From: Vibrio metoecus
Lineage (GTDB): Bacteria; Pseudomonadota; Gammaproteobacteria; Enterobacterales; Vibrionaceae
Reading direction: 5' to 3'
NCBI RefSeq assembly: GCF_000696385.1
Contig: NZ_JJMN01000045.1
Location: 186,001-250,000, forward strand
Length of the DNA stretch: 64,000 bases
Every line of letters begins with the position of its first letter. The first letter of the stretch is position 1. Positions 55,867 through 64,000 of this stretch are shown here, piece by piece. The notes beneath the pieces were generated by a model. That model made no database searches. It was not told the DNA's origin and worked only from the letters and a program-made list of their open reading frames with translations. The position numbers and the translations under genes were made by a program.

Positions 55867-57297
55867 TTACAATAACTCAAACGTGGTTTGGTACGTGTCC
55901 AGCCAAGCTTTGACGGCCGCACGAGACACCTTAATTCCCCCATCCAGCAAAGTGTCCGGAAGTAAAAAGTACATGATAGGCCATTTGAATTTTTCGAGTT
56001 TGCCTTGGCACCAAGTATCACCGATGGCTTGACTCCACTGTGCTTCACTACGAATAATCGCAACAGGTCGCGCCCCATATTCACTATCTTGGACAGGAAC
56101 CACAATGGCGACTTGTACTTGAGGGTGCTGGTTTAATACTGCCTCTATCTCTTCACAGTGAATGTTTTCACCGCCAGAGATAAAAAGATTATCTGCCCGA
56201 CCATCAATCAGCAGGTTGTTGCCCTGCCAACGACCGAGATCTTTGCTGTCAAACCACCCCTGCTCATTAGTGAGCGGCACTAGCTGCCCTTGCCGATAAT
56301 AGCCTTGTGCCAGCGTTTGCCCACCGATAAAAATCCGCCCATCAACAAGGCACAGCTCACGATGATCCAAAAGCTCACCGTTACCCGCAAGTCCATCAAC
56401 ACGCTTTGCGGTAACCGTCGAAGCCGCTTCTGTCATGCCGTAGCCCAGCCAAGTATCAATACCGCGCTTTGCCGCAGCTTCGGCGAGTTCAACGGGGATA
56501 TGGCTGCCGCCGAGCAAAACACGTTTGAGCGTCAATGGGCAGCGACTGTCCAATAGACGTTTAAGCTGAGTAGGCACCAATGAAGCGTGAGTGATGCCAG
56601 CAATATCGTTTTGCAGATCGCCAGTGCCGATCTTGAGTGTGGCTCCGACAGCAAGCCAGCGATAGAGAATAGCGACACCAGAGATATGATACAGCGGCAA
56701 GCTCAGTAACCAACTGTCTGATTCGGTAAAAACAAACTTGTTCAGTAAACCGCGCGCCGAAACCAAATGTTGCTGATGAGTGTGTGCCACTGCTTTAGGT
56801 GTCCCCGTCGAACCCGAGGTGAAAATTAACGTCGCCAGTTGTTCACAAGAAAACTGGCTAGAGACTTTCTCGCCACCAACGGATTCATCCCGCTCATCGG
56901 GCAAACTCAGGCGATGAGCATTAAGCTCCGCAATCTCTTCTTCACTCAGCGCGCAAGAAGGTGCTAACCATAGGTGCTTCGGACTTTGCTCAGCATAGAG
57001 TGTGGCGAGCTTTTCCTGCAAACGCGCCAAAGGTTGTGGTGCGACAAAGGTGCACAGCGCGCCCACTTGAGTACAAGCCAAAAACCACAGCACAGTGGGC
57101 AGGTGATTTTTCCCGACCAGCGTCACCACTTCCCCCGACCGAACCCCTTGCTCACGCAGCGCTTTAGCGTAGTGCGCCACTTGGCTATCTAATGCTTGCC
57201 AAGTCAGCGTTTGCCCAGCATGATTCAGCGCCACCTGATTGGGGTCACGCTCAAGCCAAGGCTGCCATAGGCTCACAGAGAAGATTCCGAGCGCCAT
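55867..57297 (-). CDS. menE: o-Succinylbenzoate-CoA ligase MenE
   Basis: A 476-residue ANL-family adenylating enzyme that activates o-succinylbenzoate to its CoA ester for menaquinone. The P-loop is LIFTSGSTGTPKAVAHTH, the A8 region includes DLGRWQGNNLLIDGRADNLFISGGENI, and a C-terminal KxxRxxV-type lysine segment is present. It overlaps the end of menC by 25 nt. Last gene of the men operon. Intact. Confidence 0.92.
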   Translation of the reverse strand: MALGIFSVSLWQPWLERDPNQVALNHAGQTLTWQALDSQVAHYAKALREQGVRSGEVVTLVGKNHLPTVLWFLACTQVGALCTFVAPQPLARLQEKLATLYAEQSPKHLWLAPSCALSEEEIAELNAHRLSLPDERDESVGGEKVSSQFSCEQLATLIFTSGSTGTPKAVAHTHQQHLVSARGLLNKFVFTESDSWLLSLPLYHISGVAILYRWLAVGATLKIGTGDLQNDIAGITHASLVPTQLKRLLDSRCPLTLKRVLLGGSHIPVELAEAAAKRGIDTWLGYGMTEAASTVTAKRVDGLAGNGELLDHRELCLVDGRIFIGGQTLAQGYYRQGQLVPLTNEQGWFDSKDLGRWQGNNLLIDGRADNLFISGGENIHCEEIEAVLNQHPQVQVAIVVPVQDSEYGARPVAIIRSEAQWSQAIGDTWCQGKLEKFKWPIMYFLLPDTLLDGGIKVSRAAVKAWLDTYQTTFELL

Positions 57298-58271
57298 ACG
57301 ATTTGCTGCTCTTGCAGGGCAACCACAGGCAGTGAGCTATTTGGCCAAGGCGTTTCGAGCTGAGCACGGAATAAACCTATGGTATCGAGCCCCGGCACTT
57401 CATTAGGCAGCAGTTTATGCGCTAAACGTGCTAACTGGTTCAATCCTAAGCTCGACTCTAAGCTAGAACTGATCACCGCTTGCAACCCAAGTGCTTTGGC
57501 TTTCTCGACCAAAGCCTCAACACGATACACCGAACCCACCAAGGTCGGCTTGATCACTATGGTCTTCACGCCGAGCAGATTTTCTAAAGCAAAATCTGCA
57601 TCGCGAACCGCTTCTTGTAAGGTTTCATCCCACGCAATCGCAATCCCCGTATCAATCGAAAACGCGATGCTTTCACTTGGCGACTGGCACGGCTCTTCCA
57701 AAAAGGCGATACGGCTGCGTAAAGACGGCGCGACGTATTGAGCAAATTTAAGCGCTTTGGCAGGAGTCCACGCGCGGTTGGCATCCAAACGCAGCGTTAA
57801 ATCCGGCATGGATTCCAAAAACAGGTTGACCAGCATGCCATCACGGATCGGCTCATACAGCCCAACTTTAACCTTAGCGACTTTCTGCCCCGGTAAGTTA
57901 TTCAACACCGGCAGCAGCTCATCCGGATCGCCCGTGCACAGCGGCGCAACATAGTAGTTGCCTTGCGCGGGCAGCGCTTGTTCTAGCTCGTAGTGCGCCA
58001 TCGACATACCAAAGGCGACCGAAGGATGCTGTGCATCCAAATCAATAGTGTGACCATTGACCCACTGCTCAAGCAGCGCTTGCGCTTGTATGCCCGCTTC
58101 TTCCAACGTTTCTCGGCTAAAGCCGAGCAGCGGTGCAATCTCGCCGCGTGCAGTACGGCCGTTTTCGGTCAGTTCGACAATAAAGCCTTCACGCTGAGTC
58201 AATTTCTCATTGCGAAGGATGACACCGCTATCCATCGGCAGTTGGTAGCGATAGAGGATTGCATGACGCAT
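57273..58271 (-). CDS. menC: o-Succinylbenzoate synthase MenC
   Basis: A 332-residue enolase-superfamily dehydratase that converts SHCHC to o-succinylbenzoate. Signatures: N-terminal GEIAPLLGFSRETLEEA, KVKVG with the catalytic lysine (K-x-K), RLDANRAWTPAKA, FLEEPC, and VIKPTLVGS. The C-terminus overlaps menE. It is separated from menB by 88 nt that contain a stem-loop. Intact. Confidence 0.92.
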   Translation of the reverse strand: MRHAILYRYQLPMDSGVILRNEKLTQREGFIVELTENGRTARGEIAPLLGFSRETLEEAGIQAQALLEQWVNGHTIDLDAQHPSVAFGMSMAHYELEQALPAQGNYYVAPLCTGDPDELLPVLNNLPGQKVAKVKVGLYEPIRDGMLVNLFLESMPDLTLRLDANRAWTPAKALKFAQYVAPSLRSRIAFLEEPCQSPSESIAFSIDTGIAIAWDETLQEAVRDADFALENLLGVKTIVIKPTLVGSVYRVEALVEKAKALGLQAVISSSLESSLGLNQLARLAHKLLPNEVPGLDTIGLFRAQLETPWPNSSLPVVALQEQQIVWRSESSL

Positions 58272-58324
58272 GCTGATCTCTTCCTATATCCAATACGTGT
58301 ACATAAACCGACGTTTATGCTCAA

Positions 58325-58351
58325 AGAGAAAGAGCGGCTGGGTGCCGCTCT
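58325..58351 (-). terminator. Stem-loop between menB and menC
   Basis: agagcggc/gccgctct with a 5-nt loop (58331-58351), followed on the minus strand by TTCTCTTTG. It may end part of the transcription after menB. Confidence 0.5.
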
Positions 58352-58359
58352 GAGAAGAA

Positions 58360-59226
58360 TTATGGGTTACGCGGGAACTTGTTGAAGTCCGGACGGCGTT
58401 TTTCATTAAACGCGTTACGGCCTTCCTGACCTTCTTCGGTCATGTAGAACAGCATGGTCGCGTTGCCAGCCAGTTCTTGCAGGCCCGCTTGGCCGTCACA
58501 GTCGGCATTAAGTGCCGCTTTCAGGCAGCGAATCGCCATTGGGCTGTGTTGCAGCACTTCGCGACACCAGCGCACGGTTTCTCTTTCCAACTCTTCCACT
58601 GGCACAACCGTGTTCACCAGCCCCATATCCAACGCTTCTTGTGCATTGTAGAAACGGCACAGGAACCAGATTTCGCGCGCTTTCTTCTGGCCAACAATAC
58701 GCGCCATGTAAGAAGCACCCCAGCCGCCATCGAATGAGCCGACTTTCGGGCCAGTTTGGCCAAATTGCGCATTTTCTGCCGCAATGGTCAGGTCACACAT
58801 CATATGGAGCACATGACCGCCGCCCACTGCCCAGCCGGCTACTGCCGCAATCACAGGTTTTGGACAAGTACGGATCTGACGTTGGAAATCGAGCACATTC
58901 AGGTGGTGTGTGCCGGAATCATCACGGTAACCGCCGTAATCGCCACGGATTTTCTGATCGCCACCAGAACAGAACGCATCTTCACCTAAACCAGTCAGAA
59001 TAATTACGCCCACTTTGTCATCGTATCGAGCATCTGACAGCGCGTGAATCATCTCTTTTACAGTCAATGGACGAAACGCATTGCGCACTTGTGGTCTGGC
59101 GATGGTGATTTTGGCAATCCCATCTTCGGACTTGTGGTAGTAAATATCTTGATAGTCACCGGTGCAATCTTGCCAAATCACTGGTGCGTAAAGTTCTTGT
59201 TCAGAAATGCCTGTTGTTTTAGCCAT
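58360..59226 (-). CDS. menB: 1,4-Dihydroxy-2-naphthoyl-CoA synthase MenB
   Basis: 288 residues, a crotonase-fold enzyme. Very strongly conserved with E. coli Men[88 protein letters not shown]. It closes the naphthoquinone ring from o-succinylbenzoyl-CoA. Start at ATG 59226 preferred (GGGAA upstream); in-frame upstream ATGs exist at 59238 and 59250. Intact. Confidence 0.95.
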   Translation of the reverse strand: MAKTTGISEQELYAPVIWQDCTGDYQDIYYHKSEDGIAKITIARPQVRNAFRPLTVKEMIHALSDARYDDKVGVIILTGLGEDAFCSGGDQKIRGDYGGYRDDSGTHHLNVLDFQRQIRTCPKPVIAAVAGWAVGGGHVLHMMCDLTIAAENAQFGQTGPKVGSFDGGWGASYMARIVGQKKAREIWFLCRFYNAQEALDMGLVNTVVPVEELERETVRWCREVLQHSPMAIRCLKAALNADCDGQAGLQELAGNATMLFYMTEEGQEGRNAFNEKRRPDFNKFPRNP

Positions 59227-59250
59227 GGTGGTTCCCATTATCGTTATCAC

Positions 59251-60045
59251 TCAATCTGTGATTGAGTGGATCATCGCTTGTACAATCTTTGCGAAGGCTT
59301 GCGGCTGTTCGTGGTGTACATTGTGGCCCGCATTCGCAACCTGACTGTAACTCAACCCGCAATGCTGTGCGAGTTGCTGAAATTTATTGTCTTTCTCGCC
59401 ACACACATAGTGTATCGGCAGAGTAAGTGCTTGTAGTGCTGGCAATAAATACGGCTGCTTAGCCAAACTTGTTGCCAGTAACATATGTGCTACTGATGAG
59501 CCAAGATTAGCACTACGTTGCGCAATTAAAGTTTGTCTTTGCTCATGGTTTAGTGAACTAAATACCGCTTGCTGATACCAATCGTTCAACACATGCTCAA
59601 TCGGTTGCTTAGCAAAGCGCTGTGCCCACTGCTCATCATTTTTCCAACGCGCTGCTTTTTCCTCGTCATCTTGCAGTCCGAAGTGACCGGCCTTTCGATG
59701 ATCGGCCCCTCGCAGATTAAGGCGCGAAAAAGCCCCCTGTGCTAACCCATTCATGATTAATCGCCCGCCAAGCGAATATCCAACTAAAATGACTGACACC
59801 TCAGGAGTGATATGCGCTTGCACCGTTTGCTCGATCATTTCGACCGCTTGAGCAAAATCATCACAATGCAACACTGGATTGGCACCATGACCGGGCAGAT
59901 CCAGTGTTAATACCGCGCACTGTTTATCCGCTAAATAGGTGAGGACGGGTTGCCAATCCGCTCCACTGCCAAGCAAACCATGCACCAACACCATCAAGGG
60001 TGTTCGCGCAGCGGGTTTGGCAAAGTGCAGTTGACTAGAGAGCAT
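59251..60045 (-). CDS. menH: SHCHC synthase MenH (alpha/beta hydrolase), with a locally scrambled segment
   Basis: 264 residues. Alpha/beta-hydrolase fold with the nucleophile elbow GYSLGGR and an oxyanion-type [12 protein letters not shown]; the C-terminal histidine lies in [10 protein letters not shown]. It eliminates pyruvate from SEPHCHC in menaquinone synthesis. Residues near 125-135 read [13 protein letters not shown], whereas the expected pattern is GAIIEGGHFGLQ. Removing one C, one A and one C within 59689-59707 restores it, so three insertions here cancel in frame. It overlaps the end of menD by 11 nt. Confidence 0.88.
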   Translation of the reverse strand: MLSSQLHFAKPAARTPLMVLVHGLLGSGADWQPVLTYLADKQCAVLTLDLPGHGANPVLHCDDFAQAVEMIEQTVQAHITPEVSVILVGYSLGGRLIMNGLAQGAFSRLNLRGADHRKAGHFGLQDDEEKAARWKNDEQWAQRFAKQPIEHVLNDWYQQAVFSSLNHEQRQTLIAQRSANLGSSVAHMLLATSLAKQPYLLPALQALTLPIHYVCGEKDNKFQQLAQHCGLSYSQVANAGHNVHHEQPQAFAKIVQAMIHSITD

Positions 60046-61762
60046 GGAGTTGCGACGTTAATTGTTTGATGTGCATAGAAGCTTGCTGGGGTGGAGTTTT
60101 CACTTCGATCAGTAAAGTGCCAACACCTTGCGCGAAATGCTCTTCCACCAAGGTTTGGTAATGCTCTAGCGTTTGCGCAGCACTGTACGCCAAACCAAAT
60201 TGCAGAGCTGCGTGGGCAAAGTCCATTCCATGCGGCATTTGATAGAGCGCTTCGCGCTGCTCACTCGGTACAGGCAGGAGGTCGAAAATCGCCCCACCAT
60301 CGTTATTGGTCACCACAATCACCGTCGGCTGCGGTGAATTGCGCATCAGAGCAAGCGAGTTGAGATCGTACAGCAGCGAGGTATCCCCCATCAGCATGAA
60401 CAGAGGTTTCTGTCGTGCTCGCTGAACACCTGACGCCGTTGCCACTAAACCATCAATGCCCGACGCACCGCGATTGGTGAACACTTCACGCCCATCAAGC
60501 GCGCTGAACATATCCACCAAACGCACAATCAGGCTGTTGCCCAAAAACAGATCGGCTTGCGTGGCGCGCTCGGTTAAATCTAGCGCCAGAGCTACTTCGC
60601 TCAATGCAACGTCACTTAAAGCAGAAGCAGAGAAATGCAACTGCGCCAATTGGCGAACCGATTGTGCATAATGGGTTAACGCATCTGCCCAACCTTGTTG
60701 GGAATGTTGACCCGCTAAGCGTTTACTGAGCAACGCTTCTACCCAGTTTGGAATATCACACACCCACTGCTGCTGCATCGCATGCCAAGGGTTGTTACGC
60801 TCAGTCTGCGGCGAAACATAGTGATATTCACCACGAGCTTGCCCACACCAATTGGCTAACCATTGCGCTAAGCGTTTCGAGACCATTCGTGAACCAAACT
60901 GCACCACGACTTCACACTGATTGAGCACATCACGCGCGTTTTGGTGCTGTAACCACAAATCGAAATGTGCCCACTCACTGCTGATACCCGATTGCGGATC
61001 ACACAGCAGCGGCCAGCCCATCGCCTTAGCAAAACGCTGCGCAGCATGTGCTTCATCAGATGTCACCGATCCAACAATCACCACACCTTTGGTTAAAAAG
61101 CCGTCCAATGACGAAGGTACGCTTTGTGTCAAACTTTGGTGGCGCTCAGTATAGGGACGTTGATGTTCGCGCCAGCTTTGCACACAGGCCAGATAAGGCT
61201 GATAAATCGCTTCATCGCCTGTCGAATACAAAGGTTCAGGAAACGGGCAATTGATATGTACACTACCACCGAGCAAGGCTTGGCGAGCCATCACATCATC
61301 AATCGAAGTGAGTAACCAAGGGAGTGAATGGTGTATCGCAGGACTTGGCAGCTCAAGGGTTGCATTGACGTGATGAGAAAAGATACCCGATTGCACAATG
61401 GCTTGATTGGCACCGCAACCCACCAGCTCTGGCGGACGATCGGCGGTTAATACGACTAAACGTTCACCAGTGAGTTTGGATTCGGCAATGGCAGGCAACA
61501 AGTTCGCCACCGCGGTGCCCGAAGTCACGATCACCGCTACTGGCTGTTGGCTGGCTTTCGCTAGACCAAGCGCCATAAAACCTAAGCCGCGCTCATCATA
61601 GTGAGTATGTAGAGTGAACGCCGCATTGGCATGTGCTTCAAGCGTCAAAGGTGTAGAGCGAGAGCCCGGAGCCACACACACTTGTGTTACGCCTAAACGG
61701 CTTAACTCTTCGAGTAAAACTCGTGACCAAAGACGGTTCAGTAAGGCTTGGTCGTGGTTCAT
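60035..61762 (-). CDS. menD: SEPHCHC synthase MenD
   Basis: A 575-residue thiamine-diphosphate enzyme that adds a succinyl semialdehyde unit to isochorismate. The start ([31 protein letters not shown]) is typical, [14 protein letters not shown] follows, and the ThDP motif [12 protein letters not shown]...NNDGGAIF is near the C-terminus. The start ATG overlaps the corrected menF stop as ATGA. Intact. Confidence 0.95.
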   Translation of the reverse strand: MNHDQALLNRLWSRVLLEELSRLGVTQVCVAPGSRSTPLTLEAHANAAFTLHTHYDERGLGFMALGLAKASQQPVAVIVTSGTAVANLLPAIAESKLTGERLVVLTADRPPELVGCGANQAIVQSGIFSHHVNATLELPSPAIHHSLPWLLTSIDDVMARQALLGGSVHINCPFPEPLYSTGDEAIYQPYLACVQSWREHQRPYTERHQSLTQSVPSSLDGFLTKGVVIVGSVTSDEAHAAQRFAKAMGWPLLCDPQSGISSEWAHFDLWLQHQNARDVLNQCEVVVQFGSRMVSKRLAQWLANWCGQARGEYHYVSPQTERNNPWHAMQQQWVCDIPNWVEALLSKRLAGQHSQQGWADALTHYAQSVRQLAQLHFSASALSDVALSEVALALDLTERATQADLFLGNSLIVRLVDMFSALDGREVFTNRGASGIDGLVATASGVQRARQKPLFMLMGDTSLLYDLNSLALMRNSPQPTVIVVTNNDGGAIFDLLPVPSEQREALYQMPHGMDFAHAALQFGLAYSAAQTLEHYQTLVEEHFAQGVGTLLIEVKTPPQQASMHIKQLTSQLHAL

Positions 61763-63068
61763 GAGGCCACTCCCAGCGGTAAACGGTCAGTAATCAAGCT
61801 CAGTAAGGTCGAGAGCTTTTTATCCAGCTCCTGCCATTCATGCTCAGCCACGGAGCCCGGGTACAATACCCGCCCCCGACAAACAGCTGAACTTGTTTAT
61901 CCACCACTAGAGCACTGCGAATCGCCACACAAAACTCGGCTTGCGCATGGCTAAAATAGCCCATAGAGCCCGCGTACCAGCCGCGTGCAAAAGGCTCATG
62001 TTCAGCGATAAAAGCCAGCGCACTTTGGCGAGGCAAACCGGCCACTGCCGCCGTCGGTTGCAGCGCACTCAATAGCTGTACGCCATTGACCCCCGATTTC
62101 AGCTCCACATCAATCCGTTTCTTCAGGTGTTGAACTTTCCGCAGACGCACCAACTGCGCATCATGCTGGCTATGAATGTGATCGGCGTAAGGGGCAAGGC
62201 TTTCAATAATGTCATCGACGACTAACTGATTTTCGTTGAGATTTTTACTGTCATGCGTCAACCAATTGGCCAACTCCATGTCCTGCGCCGCATTGATTCC
62301 TCGACCAATCGTGCCCGCTAACGCTTCGGTTTCTAAATTCTGTCCATGACGTAGATAAAGACGCTCTGGAGTTGACCCCATAAAACTGTGGCGAGAATCC
62401 AACGCCAGTAGAAAATGGAAACTGTGATGGTTTTGCGCATGGCTAGCTTGCAGCAATTGCGTCGCACTGATCGGCGCATCCAACGAAAGTTTGGTCTTAC
62501 GCGCCAGTACCACTTTTTTAAACTGCTGCTGAGTAATGCCATTCAGCACTTTCTCAACCAACGCATTCCACTGCAAAAGCGAGGGAGTGTGTTCAACATC
62601 GCTGACTTGCGCCGTCAATGGGCGTAATGCGGGAACCTCAAGTAACAGTTTTTGTAGAGCATTAAGCGTGCGTTGCGGCTCACTGTTGATGTTCACAGCC
62701 AATGACCACTGTTCATCAAAACGGGTTAATTCAATCTGCGGTAAAAAAAAGAAAGAGGACATGCAACGCGGATTTTTCTCCGTGTTGCCATCAAATGAAC
62801 GCCCACCCCAAACGCGCTGCTCATCACCTAAAATGGCGTAAGCCGGTGCCGGATCAGTAAAAGTGTAGATCTGCCCCAGTGCGACCACTTCTTCACGGGT
62901 ATCGCGCGACTGCCAATAGAATTTGGGGAAAATCGGTTGAGCGTCAAGCCAATCAATCAGCGCAAACGGCGGTTTTTCTGCCAACGGCTGAGTAAAACGA
63001 ACATCATGATCCTTCGCGCCACGGATTTGCTCCATCAATTGAGCAACGGCCTGAGAAAAATGCAACAA
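61759..63068 (-). CDS. menF: Isochorismate synthase MenF, two frameshifts near the C-terminus
   Basis: About 436 residues, chorismate-utilising enzyme family, converting chorismate to isochorismate. Conserved: FKKVVLARKTKLSL, FLLALDSRHSFMGSTPERLYLR, ALAGTIGRG, KNLNENQLVVDDI, LQPTAAVAGLPR and WYAGSMGYFSHAQAEFCVAIRSALV. The frame breaks at 61873-61877 and 61856-61858; dropping one G at each gives LFVGAGIVPGSVAEHEWQELDKK and a stop at 61759 that overlaps menD. The start is a TTG at 63068 or 63065 with GAGGT upstream. First gene of the men operon. Confidence 0.9.
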
Positions 63069-63282
63069 AGCGACCTCGTACGGGGGGAGATTCGGTAAAC
63101 TGAGGCTACTCTATTGAGAGAGCCTTATGAAATCAAGGTTATGGGGTATCTTTTACTTCGGCAAGTGATCGACACAACATGTCTTCTGTTTTTAAACCTA
63201 GGTTATCTTAGATTTTTATTCTAAAAAATGGCAAGTTAGTGTAGTTTGATCAAGAAAACAGATTATTTTCAGGAAAATCACA

Positions 63283-64000
63283 ATGCAAAATATCGGGATG
63301 TCGTCAAAACTCGATAATGTCTGCTATGACATTCGAGGACCAGTGCTTAAACATGCTAAACGCATGGAAGAAGAAGGGCATAAAATACTGAAACTAAATA
63401 TCGGTAACCCTGCGCCATTTGGTTTCGACGCCCCAGACGAGATCCTGGTTGATGTGATCCGTAACCTGCCAACATCGCAAGGTTACTGTGACTCCAAAGG
63501 CATTTATTCCGCTCGCAAAGCGGTGGTGCAGTACTACCAGAAAAAAGGTATCCGCAGTCTGGACGTCGAAGATGTATACATCGGCAACGGTGCATCAGAG
63601 CTTATCGTGATGGCGATGCAAGCCCTGCTGAACAATGGCGATGAAATGCTGGTACCTGCCCCTGATTACCCACTGTGGACAGCCGCGGTAGCACTTTCTG
63701 GCGGCAAAGCCGTGCACTACATCTGTGATGAAGAAGCCGATTGGTATCCCGATCTCGACGATATTCGCAGCAAAATCACCCCGAAAACCCGTGGCATTGT
63801 GCTGATCAACCCCAATAACCCAACCGGTGCGGTTTACAGTCGTGATTTCTTGCTGGAAATCATCGAGATTGCTCGCAAGCACAAGCTGATGATTTTCGCT
63901 GATGAAATTTACGACAAAGTGCTGTACGACGGCGCAGTGCATACCTCAATCGCCACTTTGGCGGATGATGTGTTAGTGGCAACCTTTAACGGTTTGTCCA
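63283..64000 (+). CDS. alaA: Alanine aminotransferase AlaA-like, 5' part
   Basis: The frame runs off the right edge after 239 codons. The product is a class I PLP aminotransferase: GPVLKHAKRMEEEGHKILKLNIGNPAPFGF, QGYCDSKGIYSARKAVVQYYQ, GNGASELIVMAMQALL, VPAPDYPLWTAAV, NPNNPTGAVYS and FADEIYDKVLYD. It closely resembles E. coli AlaA (YfbQ), which makes alanine from pyruvate and glutamate. The window stops at FNGLS, just before the expected PLP-binding lysine. AGGAAAA precedes the ATG at 63283. Confidence 0.92.
   Translation, partial: MQNIGMSSKLDNVCYDIRGPVLKHAKRMEEEGHKILKLNIGNPAPFGFDAPDEILVDVIRNLPTSQGYCDSKGIYSARKAVVQYYQKKGIRSLDVEDVYIGNGASELIVMAMQALLNNGDEMLVPAPDYPLWTAAVALSGGKAVHYICDEEADWYPDLDDIRSKITPKTRGIVLINPNNPTGAVYSRDFLLEIIEIARKHKLMIFADEIYDKVLYDGAVHTSIATLADDVLVATFNGLS

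Noticed and set aside
58512..59003. A 163-codon ORF antisense to menB
   Set aside because: It lies fully opposite a strongly conserved gene, and its composition (rich in R, H, S, P) is that of a frame shadow.
1..64000. CRISPR arrays, rRNA genes, insertion sequences, prophage
   Set aside because: No regularly spaced repeats, rRNA-like sequence, transposase or phage genes were seen.

Overview
The window looks like chromosome 1 of a Vibrio very close to V. cholerae, most likely V. mimicus. This is inferred from gene content and order, recalled from memory and not searched. The order dctBD/dctPQM, selO, GGDEF-EAL protein, folD, TMAO-reductase/pentaheme cytochrome pair, chitinase, nupC, lysR, mltB-like, ycgL, minCDE, lipoprotein, then men genes and alaA matches the V. 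cholerae N16961 region I recall as about VC1925-VC1977. A complete aerobactin locus, which I recall as typical of V. mimicus and not of V. cholerae, sits just before folD beside a tRNA-Arg gene.

Layout. 1-5.1 kb: C4-dicarboxylate sensing and TRAP uptake (dctB fragment, dctD, dctPQM) with a sigma-54 promoter in front of dctP. 5.2-13.2 kb: selO, a 33-codon membrane peptide gene, a molybdopterin-fold periplasmic protein paired with a membrane GADEF-EAL protein, a CDP-alcohol transferase/CdsA/PlsC-like lipid operon, a thioesterase and a PAP2 phosphatase. 13.4-21.5 kb: a LysE-type exporter, a phosphonate-type ABC transporter operon under a PhnR-like regulator that also carries an NPP-type phosphodiesterase and a HAD phosphatase, and an OpgC-like acyltransferase. 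21.8-36.0 kb: the iron island, with an FhuF-like reductase, an MFS exporter, an FhuCDB-like ABC importer, iucABCD and iutA, with Fur-box-like sites at three promoters. 36.2-47.8 kb: tRNA-Arg, folD, anaerobic N/S-oxide reductase with its pentaheme cytochrome, multidomain chitinase, nucleoside transporter, LysR regulator, lytic transglycosylase and ycgL. 47.9-55.8 kb: minCDE, an NlpE-like lipoprotein, a DUF1244 protein, a Tim44-like protein, and a TetR/MFS-acyltransferase/BenE operon. 55.9-63.1 kb: menaquinone genes menF-D-H-B-C-E. 63.3 kb to the end: the start of alaA.

How the genes work together. The FhuF reductase, exporter, IutA receptor and ABC importer form a full aerobactin cycle with iucABCD. 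The men genes supply menaquinone, which suits the anaerobic reductase pair preceded by an FNR-like box. DctB/DctD would activate dctPQM through the sigma-54 promoter. The PhnR-like regulator has two similar dyads, one directly in front of each divergent gene.

Caution on sequence quality. At least fourteen genes, including the highly conserved minD, are broken by single-base indels, almost all at short homopolymers and mostly +1. One conserved motif in menH is scrambled by three nearby insertions that restore the frame. This pattern points to sequencing or assembly error rather than gene decay. I give the joined coordinates for such genes and state where the frame breaks.
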